Part shown: positions 17,803 to 25,935 of the stretch, in pieces
How positions within the stretch are numbered: the stretch's first letter is position 1
Layout of the letters: each line of letters starts with the position of its first letter
Source of the DNA: a virus
DNA length: 64,000 nucleotides
Direction: 5' to 3' (one strand)
IMG/VR virus record: IMGVR_UViG_3300044640_002737
Coordinates: 309,468-373,467 of that record
Made by a program: the position numbers and the translations under genes
The notes under the pieces: model-generated
What the model was told of the DNA's origin: nothing
The model's database searches: none
What the model saw: only the letters and a program-made list of their open reading frames with translations

Positions 17803-18285
17803 TTATCCACCGGTAGTTTCAAGCCCGAGTTCACTCGCACTATATACCGTTTTTGAATTATATGCTGAAGCAGGTACATCGCTTGCCTTCATTTTAGATA
17901 CAGTTTCCATGTTTCCATGTTCCCCGCCTGGAGCAAATTTTATAGAATCTGATTTTACCTCTATTACTCTCTCAGTTTCTTTACCCTTATTATAAACTTG
18001 TATAAAATACCTATATTGTTTATTATCAGGATTTCTAAATGATCTAACTATCACACCAATTACTTTCTTCTTAGAATCAGAATCTATAGGGCTAGCAATA
18101 ACTATATCACCTATAGTAAATTGTGAACCCTTCACAGTTGTTTCGATATTAGGATCCTGTCCTACAGATACCGATAAATCGCTAAATGGTTTATAGTTTA
18201 TTTTAAGAACCCCATTAGCACCTCCATACCCGTAGCTATCACCAAAGGCAGAATCAAATTCGTATATAGATTTTAAGTGTTTCAT
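17803..18285 (-). CDS. Small probable beta-barrel protein (160 aa)
   Basis: Residues about 54-115 read like an SH3/KOW-type barrel (FTIGDIVIASPI, then KVIGVIVRSF, then RYFIQVYN and RVIEVKSDSIKFAP). The N-terminus MKHLKSIYEFDSAFGDS resembles the leaders of the putative internal head proteins, although no clean LNE site follows. The C-terminal 30 residues are Ser/Thr/Gly-rich. Function unknown; it lies 18 nt after the 178-aa gene and 41 nt before the UvdE-like gene. Confidence 0.55.
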   Translation of the reverse strand: MKHLKSIYEFDSAFGDSYGYGGANGVLKINYKPFSDLSVSVGQDPNIETTVKGSQFTIGDIVIASPIDSDSKKKVIGVIVRSFRNPDNKQYRYFIQVYNKGKETERVIEVKSDSIKFAPGGEHGNMETVSKMKASDVPASAYNSKTVYSASELGLETTGG

Positions 18286-18303
18286 TAGAGTATGTATCCT
18301 TTG

Positions 18304-18840
18304 TTATTGCTGGTTTTTCTGCACCTTCAGTACATCCCTAATTTTTGAAGCCAATTCATAGTGCTCATTTTCCAGAGCTTTCTTTAGCATTTCTTCTAGC
18401 TTACTTTCATCTGAATCCTCACCCGATATACTGGTTATGGAAACTGGTTCCATAGCTAATACTCTCTGTGGGGAATATATAACCTCTAATGTGGAATCTA
18501 TTATCAAATGATCATCGTAATAATCTTCAGGATCATCCATCTCATCCTTTATCTTATTTAGTTCCTCTAGTGACCATTCAGCATTATTCCAAAAAATCAT
18601 CCAGTGACTGTATATAAATTCAGATATATCGTTATCGATTACGTGCTTAAGTAAATTTTTAAGCTCGTTTTTTATATCATTTTTGGTTACCCCAGTCAGA
18701 AAGGGTTTCCTTTTAAGCCCAGGGATTCCTGAAATTCCCTCTCCGACACCTATTTTAAAGCATTTATTAACCTCAAAAATTGTATCCCAGTCCAGACTCA
18801 GAATAACTTTGTCTATTAACTTACTGTTTTTACCCTTCAT
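18304..18840 (-). CDS. Hypothetical protein with a C-terminal UVR-like motif (178 aa)
   Basis: The last 30 residues (SKLEEMLKKALENEHYELASKIRDVL) match the UVR helical-hairpin motif found in UvrB, UvrC, McsA and related proteins, where it mediates protein-protein contact. The first 140 residues, including WMIFWNNAEWSLEELNKIKDEMDDPEDYYDD, are not recognised. It follows the gp62-like gene by 12 nt, where T4 has regA, but it does not look like RegA. A repair- or clamp-loader-associated adaptor is possible. Confidence 0.55.
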   Translation of the reverse strand: MKGKNSKLIDKVILSLDWDTIFEVNKCFKIGVGEGISGIPGLKRKPFLTGVTKNDIKNELKNLLKHVIDNDISEFIYSHWMIFWNNAEWSLEELNKIKDEMDDPEDYYDDHLIIDSTLEVIYSPQRVLAMEPVSITSISGEDSDESKLEEMLKKALENEHYELASKIRDVLKVQKNQQ

Positions 18841-18852
18841 CTCTTATATATC

Positions 18853-19275
18853 TTATTTTTGAATACCTAGCTGATCAGCAACATCGGATATCCATTTATT
18901 ATATCTATCAGGGTAAAAGTTTTTTATATCGGAAAGTTCCCTCTTTGAAACAGAATATTTTTCCCTTATAAAGATCTCTACCTGGTCAAAATTCTTAGTT
19001 TCCTTTATTTTATCTTCAGATGATATCTTTTTTGTTTTTGTGTATATCCAATTAGGTGGTTTCGAATATCTGCCAGACAATGTACTTCTCCACCAATCTA
19101 CTACAGGACCAGGTACTATACGCATTCTATTAAATTGGTTTGCCTGTACCGGAAATTGAATAGCCATAATCCGATTAATCATGAAAAAATTTCTAGACTT
19201 ATCTATTCTACCCACTTGATCCCACGTTTTATTATTGGTGGAAAATATATTCTTTATTATATCAAAAAGCTGCAT
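18853..19275 (-). CDS. gp62: Clamp loader small subunit, gp62-like
   Basis: This 140-residue protein matches the layout of T4 gp62 in its middle: FMINRIMAIQFPVQANQFNRM corresponds to gp62 [21 protein letters not shown], and the downstream WRSTLSGRYSKPPNWIYTK matches the gp62 block ending in KRYGKWAK. The FIREKYSVSKRELSDIK segment matches the gp62 region around KRYQVNTNDAINYK. It would act with the gp44 AAA+ subunit, encoded three genes upstream, to load the sliding clamp. It is shorter than T4 gp62 (187). No clamp (gp45) gene is visible in the window. Confidence 0.65.
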   Translation of the reverse strand: MQLFDIIKNIFSTNNKTWDQVGRIDKSRNFFMINRIMAIQFPVQANQFNRMRIVPGPVVDWWRSTLSGRYSKPPNWIYTKTKKISSEDKIKETKNFDQVEIFIREKYSVSKRELSDIKNFYPDRYNKWISDVADQLGIQK

Positions 19276-19277
19276 AG

Positions 19278-20417
19278 TTAGTCCAGTATATGTTCAAATG
19301 GATCAAAACCTTTAGGTTGGTAACCAGAGGTAATCCACTCGGTTCCCTCTAATATCTTTATCCTGTCTAGTGTTATTGGTTTTCTAAGTAGGGATATACC
19401 TCTTTCTATTTCCAAATTACAACCAGAGGCAACAAAATCAGGTATCATTAACTGATTAAGCCACATAAGTTTAAAATTTCTCTCAATGTTTGCTTTTACT
19501 TTTTTCCTATTATCCGAGCTATCGACAGATTTCGATGATCTTAGAACCATTCCAGCTAGCCAATCCAGAAAATCTGCAGAATCTAGCATCTGTTTAAAAT
19601 CCAAAGATTTCCATTCAGAGGATTTGAATGCCTCATGAACCGATTCAGCTTTCTTAGGAGTAAATCCCATAGTTCTTGTACCGCTAAGAGTTTCCCAGAC
19701 ACTAGGTACTGAATCCCCCTTATCACCAACCAGCACTTTATTCAATATGAAGAAGTCACTATCAATTTCCTCTATTTCAACCTTCTTCAGAAAAACCTTA
19801 AATGATTCTTTTTCAGGCGAAATAGCAGAAGCCATGTTAAATATACTAACACTCTCGTCCCTATTTAGCCAAGATTCTTTCCATCCCTGGGGAACCGATA
19901 GAACATTTTTCTTAGAATTGTTATTCCATACTGCTGTCCATGAGCTGTCAGTATTTCTAGATAACTGATGTAAATCTTTATCACCTGTTATAATAATACA
20001 ATTTTCACCATTACCATTGAAATAATTACTCCAATACATTAAAAGATCGTCACCCTCTGCACCATCAACTCTGGAAAAAATAAATCCCATCTTCTCCATA
20101 TGATCTCCAAAAGATTTCATGAGTTCAAAAAATATAGTCCAATCAGTTTCATCATCTCTGACCCTACCTGATTTATATCCACCATCTTCTATCTCAACGT
20201 CTTTTCTCCAGCTCCTACTATCAGTAGTAAATATCATTCTCCCACCAGTTGGCAAAAGTTTAAGAGAGGAACACAAATCAGTAGAAACTTTCCTGATAAA
20301 AGCACCTTGCTCGCTTTTAGATTTTAATATCTTACCAGGATCAGCTTTCCCGTATCCTCCAAAAACGCCAAACGTCTTATGGAATATGTAATTCCCGTCA
20401 ACCAATATATTAATCAT
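19278..20417 (-). CDS. rnh: 5'-3' exonuclease / RNase H, FEN family (T4 Rnh type)
   Basis: A 379-residue FEN-type nuclease that removes RNA primers and 5' flaps in lagging-strand synthesis. Metal-binding motifs are present: LVDGNY with Asp7, TTDSRSWRKDVE followed by YKSGR, VDGAEGDDLL, ITGDKDLHQL and LVGDKGDSVP, in family order. It overlaps the guanylate kinase gene by 4 nt (ATGA-type overlap) and is followed by the gp62-like gene after 2 nt, so ligase, gp44, kinase, Rnh and gp62 form one replication operon. Confidence 0.88.
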   Translation of the reverse strand: MINILVDGNYIFHKTFGVFGGYGKADPGKILKSKSEQGAFIRKVSTDLCSSLKLLPTGGRMIFTTDSRSWRKDVEIEDGGYKSGRVRDDETDWTIFFELMKSFGDHMEKMGFIFSRVDGAEGDDLLMYWSNYFNGNGENCIIITGDKDLHQLSRNTDSSWTAVWNNNSKKNVLSVPQGWKESWLNRDESVSIFNMASAISPEKESFKVFLKKVEIEEIDSDFFILNKVLVGDKGDSVPSVWETLSGTRTMGFTPKKAESVHEAFKSSEWKSLDFKQMLDSADFLDWLAGMVLRSSKSVDSSDNRKKVKANIERNFKLMWLNQLMIPDFVASGCNLEIERGISLLRKPITLDRIKILEGTEWITSGYQPKGFDPFEHILD

Positions 20418-20959
20418 AGCTTATCCTTTATTTTAATGGAATACTCCACCTTTATTTTCTCCCAAGTTGATTTTATATCAAACAATGGGTCTATAACTCT
20501 AAAATCGAAATCATTAAACTCAGCAAAATCCAGGTCATCGGCATCCAATCTCCTTGAGACATCATCAGCATCTCTTCTTCCGGATAATCTTTCTTTCCTT
20601 ACATCCTCCTGAATATCAAGGTAGATTATGAATGATTCTTTCCTGTCCTCCGGTTCTATCTTCGATATACCTGAAGGGGTCATTATGAAAAGATCAGCAG
20701 TATCAAATTCATCCCGTGAAGTTCCATACACCCATCCATTGAATATCACATACTCATAAAAAAGACCCTTAGCTGCGAATTGATGTGCAGCAGAATCTCT
20801 TGATATGAAATGGTAATCCTTCCCATCAACCTCACCATCTCTTGGAGGTCTCGTGGTGTGTGATACACAATATCTAAATCCCATATCTTCCAATACTTTT
20901 CTAGCATGATCCTTACCAGATCCACCCTTTCCTACCAATATAACTCTTTTCTTCTCCAT
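20414..20959 (-). CDS. gmk: Guanylate kinase-like nucleotide kinase
   Basis: The P-loop is GKGGSGKD (residues about 10-17). The SHTTRPPRDGEVDGKDYHF block is the signature of guanylate kinases, and YGTSRDEF corresponds to the GMP-binding YGT motif. At 181 residues it is close to the bacterial Gmk length, but the LID region is short. It would convert (d)GMP to (d)GDP for DNA synthesis. The gene abuts gp44 directly (0 nt) and overlaps the exonuclease by 4 nt. Confidence 0.82.
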   Translation of the reverse strand: MEKKRVILVGKGGSGKDHARKVLEDMGFRYCVSHTTRPPRDGEVDGKDYHFISRDSAAHQFAAKGLFYEYVIFNGWVYGTSRDEFDTADLFIMTPSGISKIEPEDRKESFIIYLDIQEDVRKERLSGRRDADDVSRRLDADDLDFAEFNDFDFRVIDPLFDIKSTWEKIKVEYSIKIKDKL

Positions 20960-21904
20960 TTACGCAACTAATTTTTGTATCTGAAATACTAGTGAAAGAA
21001 GGGATACCATAGGATCTATGACTTGTATTCTTTGAGCCTGATGCTCAGCAACCAATACCACCACCGCGGGAATTATCTTAATAAGATCCGGCTTATTGTT
21101 TATTATCCAATCAATAAACTCCTCACCTAAGGCTGACATAACCTCGTCAACCTTGCCTTGATATTCTCCCACTATAGCCTGATAATTCTTAACTGGATCC
21201 TTTGAAGTAACAATAAGAGAATATAATTCCTCATAAGACCATCCAAATTCTTTTATCTTTGCAGAATCTACAACAGTAACACCTTCCAGAGTCCATGTTT
21301 GTATTTTGTTTAATGCTGATCTAAAGTCAGGATAATAATTTTTCTGAAATTCCAATATTGAATCTTCGTCAATTGATATATTAAGCTTGGATAATATAAG
21401 ATTAACTCTTTTTCTCCATTCTTGCTTTAATGCATCATCCTCCTCAGTAGTTACCGGGTTGAAATCAATTACTTCAAATCTACTCTGTATAGCATCGGGA
21501 ACCTTATTTATATAGTTACAGGTAGCAACAAATCTTGTATTTGTAGCAAACTTTTCTATAGTTCCTCTAAGTGCTTTATAGAATTGGTCCGATGCACCAT
21601 CGAACTCATCTAAGATTACTATTTTCTTAGATGATTTACCGTCCATTACCGAGATGGTTGAGCAAAAATCAGTTATCTTAACTCTAATAGTTTCAACTGA
21701 GCTCTCATCCGAAACATTTATAAATAGGCTAGGATACGGTGAAGCTAATATTTTAGCTAATGTTGTTTTTCCACAGCCGGGAGGTCCGCTTAATAATACA
21801 TTATGTCCAAGGCCATTCTCAAATATCTTAGAGATTCTGGAAGGCAGAATCATATGTCTTAGTTCTTTCGGTCTAAGTTTTTCTGTCAATAATTCTTTTA
21901 TCAT
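20960..21904 (-). CDS. gp44: Sliding clamp loader large subunit, gp44-like AAA+ ATPase
   Basis: A 314-residue AAA+ protein with Walker A SGPPGCGKT (39-47), Walker B VILDEFDGA, sensor 1 in FVATCNYINKV and the SRF arginine-finger motif (IQSRFEVIDF). This is the order seen in T4 gp44 and cellular RFC small subunits. With gp62 it would open and load the sliding clamp on primer-template DNA. The C-terminal 90 residues form the collar-type helical domain. It sits between DNA ligase and guanylate kinase. Confidence 0.9.
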   Translation of the reverse strand: MIKELLTEKLRPKELRHMILPSRISKIFENGLGHNVLLSGPPGCGKTTLAKILASPYPSLFINVSDESSVETIRVKITDFCSTISVMDGKSSKKIVILDEFDGASDQFYKALRGTIEKFATNTRFVATCNYINKVPDAIQSRFEVIDFNPVTTEEDDALKQEWRKRVNLILSKLNISIDEDSILEFQKNYYPDFRSALNKIQTWTLEGVTVVDSAKIKEFGWSYEELYSLIVTSKDPVKNYQAIVGEYQGKVDEVMSALGEEFIDWIINNKPDLIKIIPAVVVLVAEHQAQRIQVIDPMVSLLSLVFQIQKLVA

Positions 21905-21937
21905 ACTATTTTTATCGCTAATTGGGTAAGTTGTTTC

Positions 21938-23269
21938 TTAAAATTTCGAGGAAAGATCGTCAGATTCATTTTTATCATATCTAACTTCAACAAGTCTAGG
22001 AAGGAATAATGATCTATTATCATGCTTATCCGTTATAACAACATTGTATTGAACAGCAATTATTTTCCCTATATAAGAATCTGGATTGGTGCTAAATAAT
22101 TTAAGATCATCGTCGCTAAATCCTGAACCAACTTTAACATTTAATGTCTTGGATTTATCTGTGCATATAAATCCTCCTATAAGACCCTCTCTTTTTCCTT
22201 CACCAGGATACCATCCACAAATCTCAAGATCACATTCATTAACTTCCTTTATCTTAATCCATGTCTTGGATCTCTTACATTCATAGACCGAATTTGATTT
22301 ACATATAACGCCTTCCCCGCCAAGTGCTACTATATCATTATAGATTTTAGTAACTTCGGAAACAGAATCTAGTTTCCATAATTGTGCTAATTTTACAGGG
22401 GAATCTTCCGGAACATATGATAATATTTTCTCCAGCGTATCTCTTCTGGTTAGGTAATCAATTACACCAGAACCATGGGAAAGAGTTGAGTGCTCTTCAA
22501 AATCAAAAACATTGAATAGGAATCCCTCCTCAATATTACTATTAGCGGTGCCTCTAAGTATTTGAGTAACTTTTCCGCTAACTGATTTTCTATTAAGATC
22601 AGTTAACTCACCATCAAAAAACCAATCACCCATTATTCCGCTATTTATAATAGCTGTTTTTAATGCGAATGTTATAGCAGGGAAATAACAGGAATCCAGT
22701 TCGTTAAATGCTCTAGTGAAATATGAAAATTCGCCATCCTTATATAGAGCTATAACACGGACTCCGTCATATTTTTCTTCACAGTAAACAGAATCCCAAG
22801 AAGCCATTACCTTCTCATCGTCGGTTGCTAGCATTAATGAAGGATCAGGTACTAATTCCTTCCCCACAGCTTTATTGATTAATTTTGCTCCAATCCCAAT
22901 ATTCATTCTTTTGGTAATGATCTTCATCAATATCGTTCTAAGTTCCAGATCCTCCTCCTGATTATCCGAAATCCTGGTAGATATTAATAATTGAGCTCTC
23001 TCCCTTAAAAGATCGTTAGCAGCTGGAGCTTTTTTTAAGTCCTCTACAAGGCTTTTAAAATCGTTCCATAGATTTTCATTAGGTTCGGATAATACAGCGT
23101 TAAATCCTATCCTATGTAGCTTTGTAGTAACAAATGGGTTGAAGCAAACATCAAGAATGTATTCCATTCTATCATTCATTGATTCCCTTATGAGATCTTG
23201 CTTAGATTTTTGAGATCCGTTGCCGGTCATTTTTTCTAAACTACAAAAAATTCTAATTTCCTTTATCAT
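21938..23269 (-). CDS. gp30: ATP-dependent DNA ligase (gp30-like)
   Basis: The nucleotidyltransferase motif I is EEKYDGVR with catalytic Lys166. Motif III-like FFDGEL, motif IV GGEGVICKS and motif V KTWIKIK are all visible, followed by an OB-fold (GSGFSDDDLKLF, KIIAVQYNVV). The first 150 residues are the helical DNA-binding domain typical of T4-type ligases. At 443 residues it is slightly shorter than T4 gp30. It would seal nicks after Rnh and polymerase action. It heads the replication operon and has a TATATTTG promoter-like element at 23286-23293. Confidence 0.92.
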   Translation of the reverse strand: MIKEIRIFCSLEKMTGNGSQKSKQDLIRESMNDRMEYILDVCFNPFVTTKLHRIGFNAVLSEPNENLWNDFKSLVEDLKKAPAANDLLRERAQLLISTRISDNQEEDLELRTILMKIITKRMNIGIGAKLINKAVGKELVPDPSLMLATDDEKVMASWDSVYCEEKYDGVRVIALYKDGEFSYFTRAFNELDSCYFPAITFALKTAIINSGIMGDWFFDGELTDLNRKSVSGKVTQILRGTANSNIEEGFLFNVFDFEEHSTLSHGSGVIDYLTRRDTLEKILSYVPEDSPVKLAQLWKLDSVSEVTKIYNDIVALGGEGVICKSNSVYECKRSKTWIKIKEVNECDLEICGWYPGEGKREGLIGGFICTDKSKTLNVKVGSGFSDDDLKLFSTNPDSYIGKIIAVQYNVVITDKHDNRSLFLPRLVEVRYDKNESDDLSSKF

Positions 23270-23285
23270 CTTATTTATTTTTTCA

Positions 23286-23293
23286 CAAATATA
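23286..23293 (-). promoter_or_regulatory. Candidate host-type promoter (TATATTTG, TAnnTTTG -7 element)
   Basis: Minus-strand TATATTTG matches the Bacteroidetes sigma-A -7 consensus TAnnTTTG. A TTTG lies 16 nt further upstream, somewhat closer than the usual 19 or so. The expected start site leaves a leader of about 10 nt before the ligase ATG at 23269. It would drive the replication operon early. Confidence 0.45.
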
Positions 23294-23317
23294 GAAAAAA
23301 TATACGAATCAAAAAAA

Positions 23318-24286
23318 TTAGAATGTATAAAATTTTGAATTTAAAATATCATTAATATCGACAGCAACAGTTCCTGATTTAGAACAAGCTATGGAAGCAG
23401 CTATATTACAAATCGATAATGATTCCCTGATCCCTATATTACTTACCATGCATAATGATAAAATCGATATAACAGTGTCTCCCGCTCCCGAAACATCATA
23501 TACATCCATTGGATATCCAGGATCATAAACGGATTCATCCTTGTTGATATAGATTAATCCTCTTTCTGATAAGGTTACCAATATTGAATCAATATCATTA
23601 TCGGATATAAATTTCCTAGCATGCTGCTCTATACTAATTAGATCCAAATTAGAACCATTAAATCCAGTCATGTTAGAAAATTCAGATAGATTTGGCTTGA
23701 GTAAGCTACAACCTGAATAACTAGGAATATTTAAAATCTTGGGGTCTGCTATAGCTGGAATACCAGAAATATTACATTTTGATATTATATTAGATATCAT
23801 AGCTGGTGTCAAAAGACCTTTATTATAATCCTCAATTAAAACGCAATCATAATTAATGTACATCTCGTTAAATCTAGAAATTATAATTTCTTCTGTTAAC
23901 GAGTCAATATAATTACGGTTTTCGTCATCGACTCTAAATAATTGATGATTTGATCCTGAAATGTATCTTGATTTTAGTGTTGTTCTTCTGGTAGAATCTT
24001 CAAAAATAAATGAATTGTCGCTGTATTCAGCTACTAGATTTTTTATAGTATTTCCGTGAATATCATCGCCAACCGTAGTAATTATATCAGCATTACCTCC
24101 CATCGATTTTATATTACGTAAAATATTACCAGATCCGCCCAAATAATATTCAGAGCGTATTACATCCAATATAGGGACAGGTGCCTCCGGTGAGATTCTT
24201 GTAACGCTACCATGGACATAATGATCCAGCATCACATCGCCAACAATCAATATTCTAACAGATCTAAATTTATCTAATAAATCCAA
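23318..24286 (-). CDS. PfkB-family sugar kinase, HldA/RfaE domain-I-like heptose-7-phosphate kinase
   Basis: The 322-residue protein follows the N-terminal domain of HldE/RfaE closely: ILIVGDVMLDHYVHGSVTRISPEAPVPILDV near the N-terminus, YYLGGSGNILRNIKSMGG, HQLFRVDDEN, KPNLSEF and the PfkB catalytic motif DVSGAGDTV near the C-terminus. It would phosphorylate heptose-7-phosphate at C1 on the way to ADP-heptose. The nucleotidyltransferase half of HldE is absent. This fits the heptosyltransferase genes at 49940-55845. The start is TTG at 24286. It sits between portal and ligase genes. Another PfkB substrate cannot be excluded. Confidence 0.78.
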   Translation of the reverse strand: MDLLDKFRSVRILIVGDVMLDHYVHGSVTRISPEAPVPILDVIRSEYYLGGSGNILRNIKSMGGNADIITTVGDDIHGNTIKNLVAEYSDNSFIFEDSTRRTTLKSRYISGSNHQLFRVDDENRNYIDSLTEEIIISRFNEMYINYDCVLIEDYNKGLLTPAMISNIISKCNISGIPAIADPKILNIPSYSGCSLLKPNLSEFSNMTGFNGSNLDLISIEQHARKFISDNDIDSILVTLSERGLIYINKDESVYDPGYPMDVYDVSGAGDTVISILSLCMVSNIGIRESLSICNIAASIACSKSGTVAVDINDILNSKFYTF

Positions 24287-24314
24287 AATTTAATGAAGAT
24301 TAAAGATTAATAAT

Positions 24315-25931
24315 TTATAGTGTTACTTCCGGTGCTTCTTCTCCCTCAGCAGGGGCTTCACCCTCAGCAGGTTTTTCACCTCCCGCTTTTTCAGCTAATT
24401 TTTCTTCAGCTTCCTTATACTTCTCGTTCATTCTTATTTGATCCGGATTCATACCAAGGAATCTTTGTATTAAAAAGTTCTTATCAAAATATCCTTTCTC
24501 CTCCTCGCCTATCTTAACTTTGAGCTCGCCAAGACCATTTATAAATTCGGTTCTTTTTGTGTAATTGGTCATCTCGACCATTTCCTCAAATTCGCTATCC
24601 CTATTATAATTAAGTCCTATATTTGCTTTAAAGTTCTTATCTCTGGACAATTCAGGATTATCCAGACACATCTGGATATAGAGTGGCTTCGTTAATATTT
24701 CCTGAAAAATTGATCTAAGTCTTCTCAGAAACTTCTCGAATCTAATTTCATCTCTCTCCAATTGATCTATGCTTGTCTGATAATTCCCAGGAGTGCTGTT
24801 TCTAGACGCAAATCTAGCGTAGGGTATCTTAGAATCCATTTTAAGCTTATTGAAAAAATAAACCACATTTTCCATTACGTTGAAATCAGGACCACTAGGA
24901 TTAAGGGATTCTATTTGTGGACTTTGTCCATCCTTTTCGGGAAATAAATAATTCTTGTAGAATTGAATTTTAGGTTTACCGTTTATTGTTAATTCACCAG
25001 ATGAATCATTGATATTAATGTCCTCCTTGTAGTTTGACATTAATTGACCAAGATTCTGCATTGCTTTTTGCTGTGATTGGGTACCTATAGGTATAATGAA
25101 TTTTAATCTATATGACGAGTTCATTACGTTCCATATAATTCTGGAATTTTCCATTATTCTAAGAATATTATATGATCTAACTAATCTCTCAACATAGCTA
25201 ACTCTAGTTATCATATTTCCTTTAGCATAAGAAATATAAATTACCTGCTCGTTGGTCAACTTCCTGGTCATCTGAGGATTCTTTGGATATTGTATCCAAA
25301 ATTGTTTATGTTCCTCTTCCCCTACCTTTTCGACTATGGGCTGAAGTGAAGTTGGATCCAATTCTTTAAATCCTATCACATTTTTTCCCTTACTGTCATA
25401 TATTATTTCAAATGCAAGAAATCCATCAATTAAAAACTGCTTAAAATATTGCCATCCTAGTATTGTGTTCTGAAACCCAAATACATTATAAATCTTATTA
25501 TAATGTTCTGATATCTTATCCTTTACTTTATCCTTAAGATCCAGATTTACGAACGAAGGCTGAGCAAAATAATTTCTATCATCATATACTATGGCTTCAT
25601 CAGTTATTGTATCTAATATGAACTCTATTTCGCCATTAAGTGAAAATTTTCTAAGATAATTTCTTTTCTCAATATAATCACGGTCAAAATATGCAATATA
25701 TTTTCTTACCTTAGTGTCCTGATAAGATGATGTCCAATAGAAAGCATCATTTTCTGTAAATCCATTACCATCCTGATTATAGAAAAATCCCTCAGTCTTA
25801 CCAATAGCCTGAGAATTTTTTACAACCATATCATCGTACTCCATACCAAATTTTGATATGTTTCCAAGATTCTTTAGTATATTACCTAAAGCTGATTGAT
25901 TCGGTTTTAAAAAGTCTAAAAATCCTGCCAT
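24315..25931 (-). CDS. gp20: Portal vertex protein, gp20 type (copy 2 of a tandem pair)
   Basis: This 538-residue protein would form the dodecameric portal ring for DNA packaging and tail joining. The T4 gp20 core is clear: YLRKFSLNGEIEFILDTITDEAIV, FLIDGFLAFEIIYD, IGFKELDP, VIYISYAKGN, RVSYVERLVRSYNILRIMENSRIIWNVMNSS and the LERDEIRFEKFLRRLRSIFQEILTKPLYIQM block. It is full length and clearly paralogous to the gene immediately upstream at 25936-27534, with nearly the same start (MAGF) and an identical tail (EEAPEVTL). Both look functional. The C-terminus is a low-complexity Glu/Ala/Pro tail. Only 4 nt separate the pair. Confidence 0.9.
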   Translation of the reverse strand: MAGFLDFLKPNQSALGNILKNLGNISKFGMEYDDMVVKNSQAIGKTEGFFYNQDGNGFTENDAFYWTSSYQDTKVRKYIAYFDRDYIEKRNYLRKFSLNGEIEFILDTITDEAIVYDDRNYFAQPSFVNLDLKDKVKDKISEHYNKIYNVFGFQNTILGWQYFKQFLIDGFLAFEIIYDSKGKNVIGFKELDPTSLQPIVEKVGEEEHKQFWIQYPKNPQMTRKLTNEQVIYISYAKGNMITRVSYVERLVRSYNILRIMENSRIIWNVMNSSYRLKFIIPIGTQSQQKAMQNLGQLMSNYKEDININDSSGELTINGKPKIQFYKNYLFPEKDGQSPQIESLNPSGPDFNVMENVVYFFNKLKMDSKIPYARFASRNSTPGNYQTSIDQLERDEIRFEKFLRRLRSIFQEILTKPLYIQMCLDNPELSRDKNFKANIGLNYNRDSEFEEMVEMTNYTKRTEFINGLGELKVKIGEEEKGYFDKNFLIQRFLGMNPDQIRMNEKYKEAEEKLAEKAGGEKPAEGEAPAEGEEAPEVTL

Positions 25932-25935
25932 CTTA

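Noticed and set aside
18304-18840. RegA translational repressor, by T4 gene order after gp62
   Set aside because: Length and sequence do not match RegA; the recognisable part is a UVR motif.
18844-18852. GATATATAA just before the 178-aa gene
   Set aside because: Only 3 nt from the start codon, too close for a promoter with a leader, and not in a late unit.
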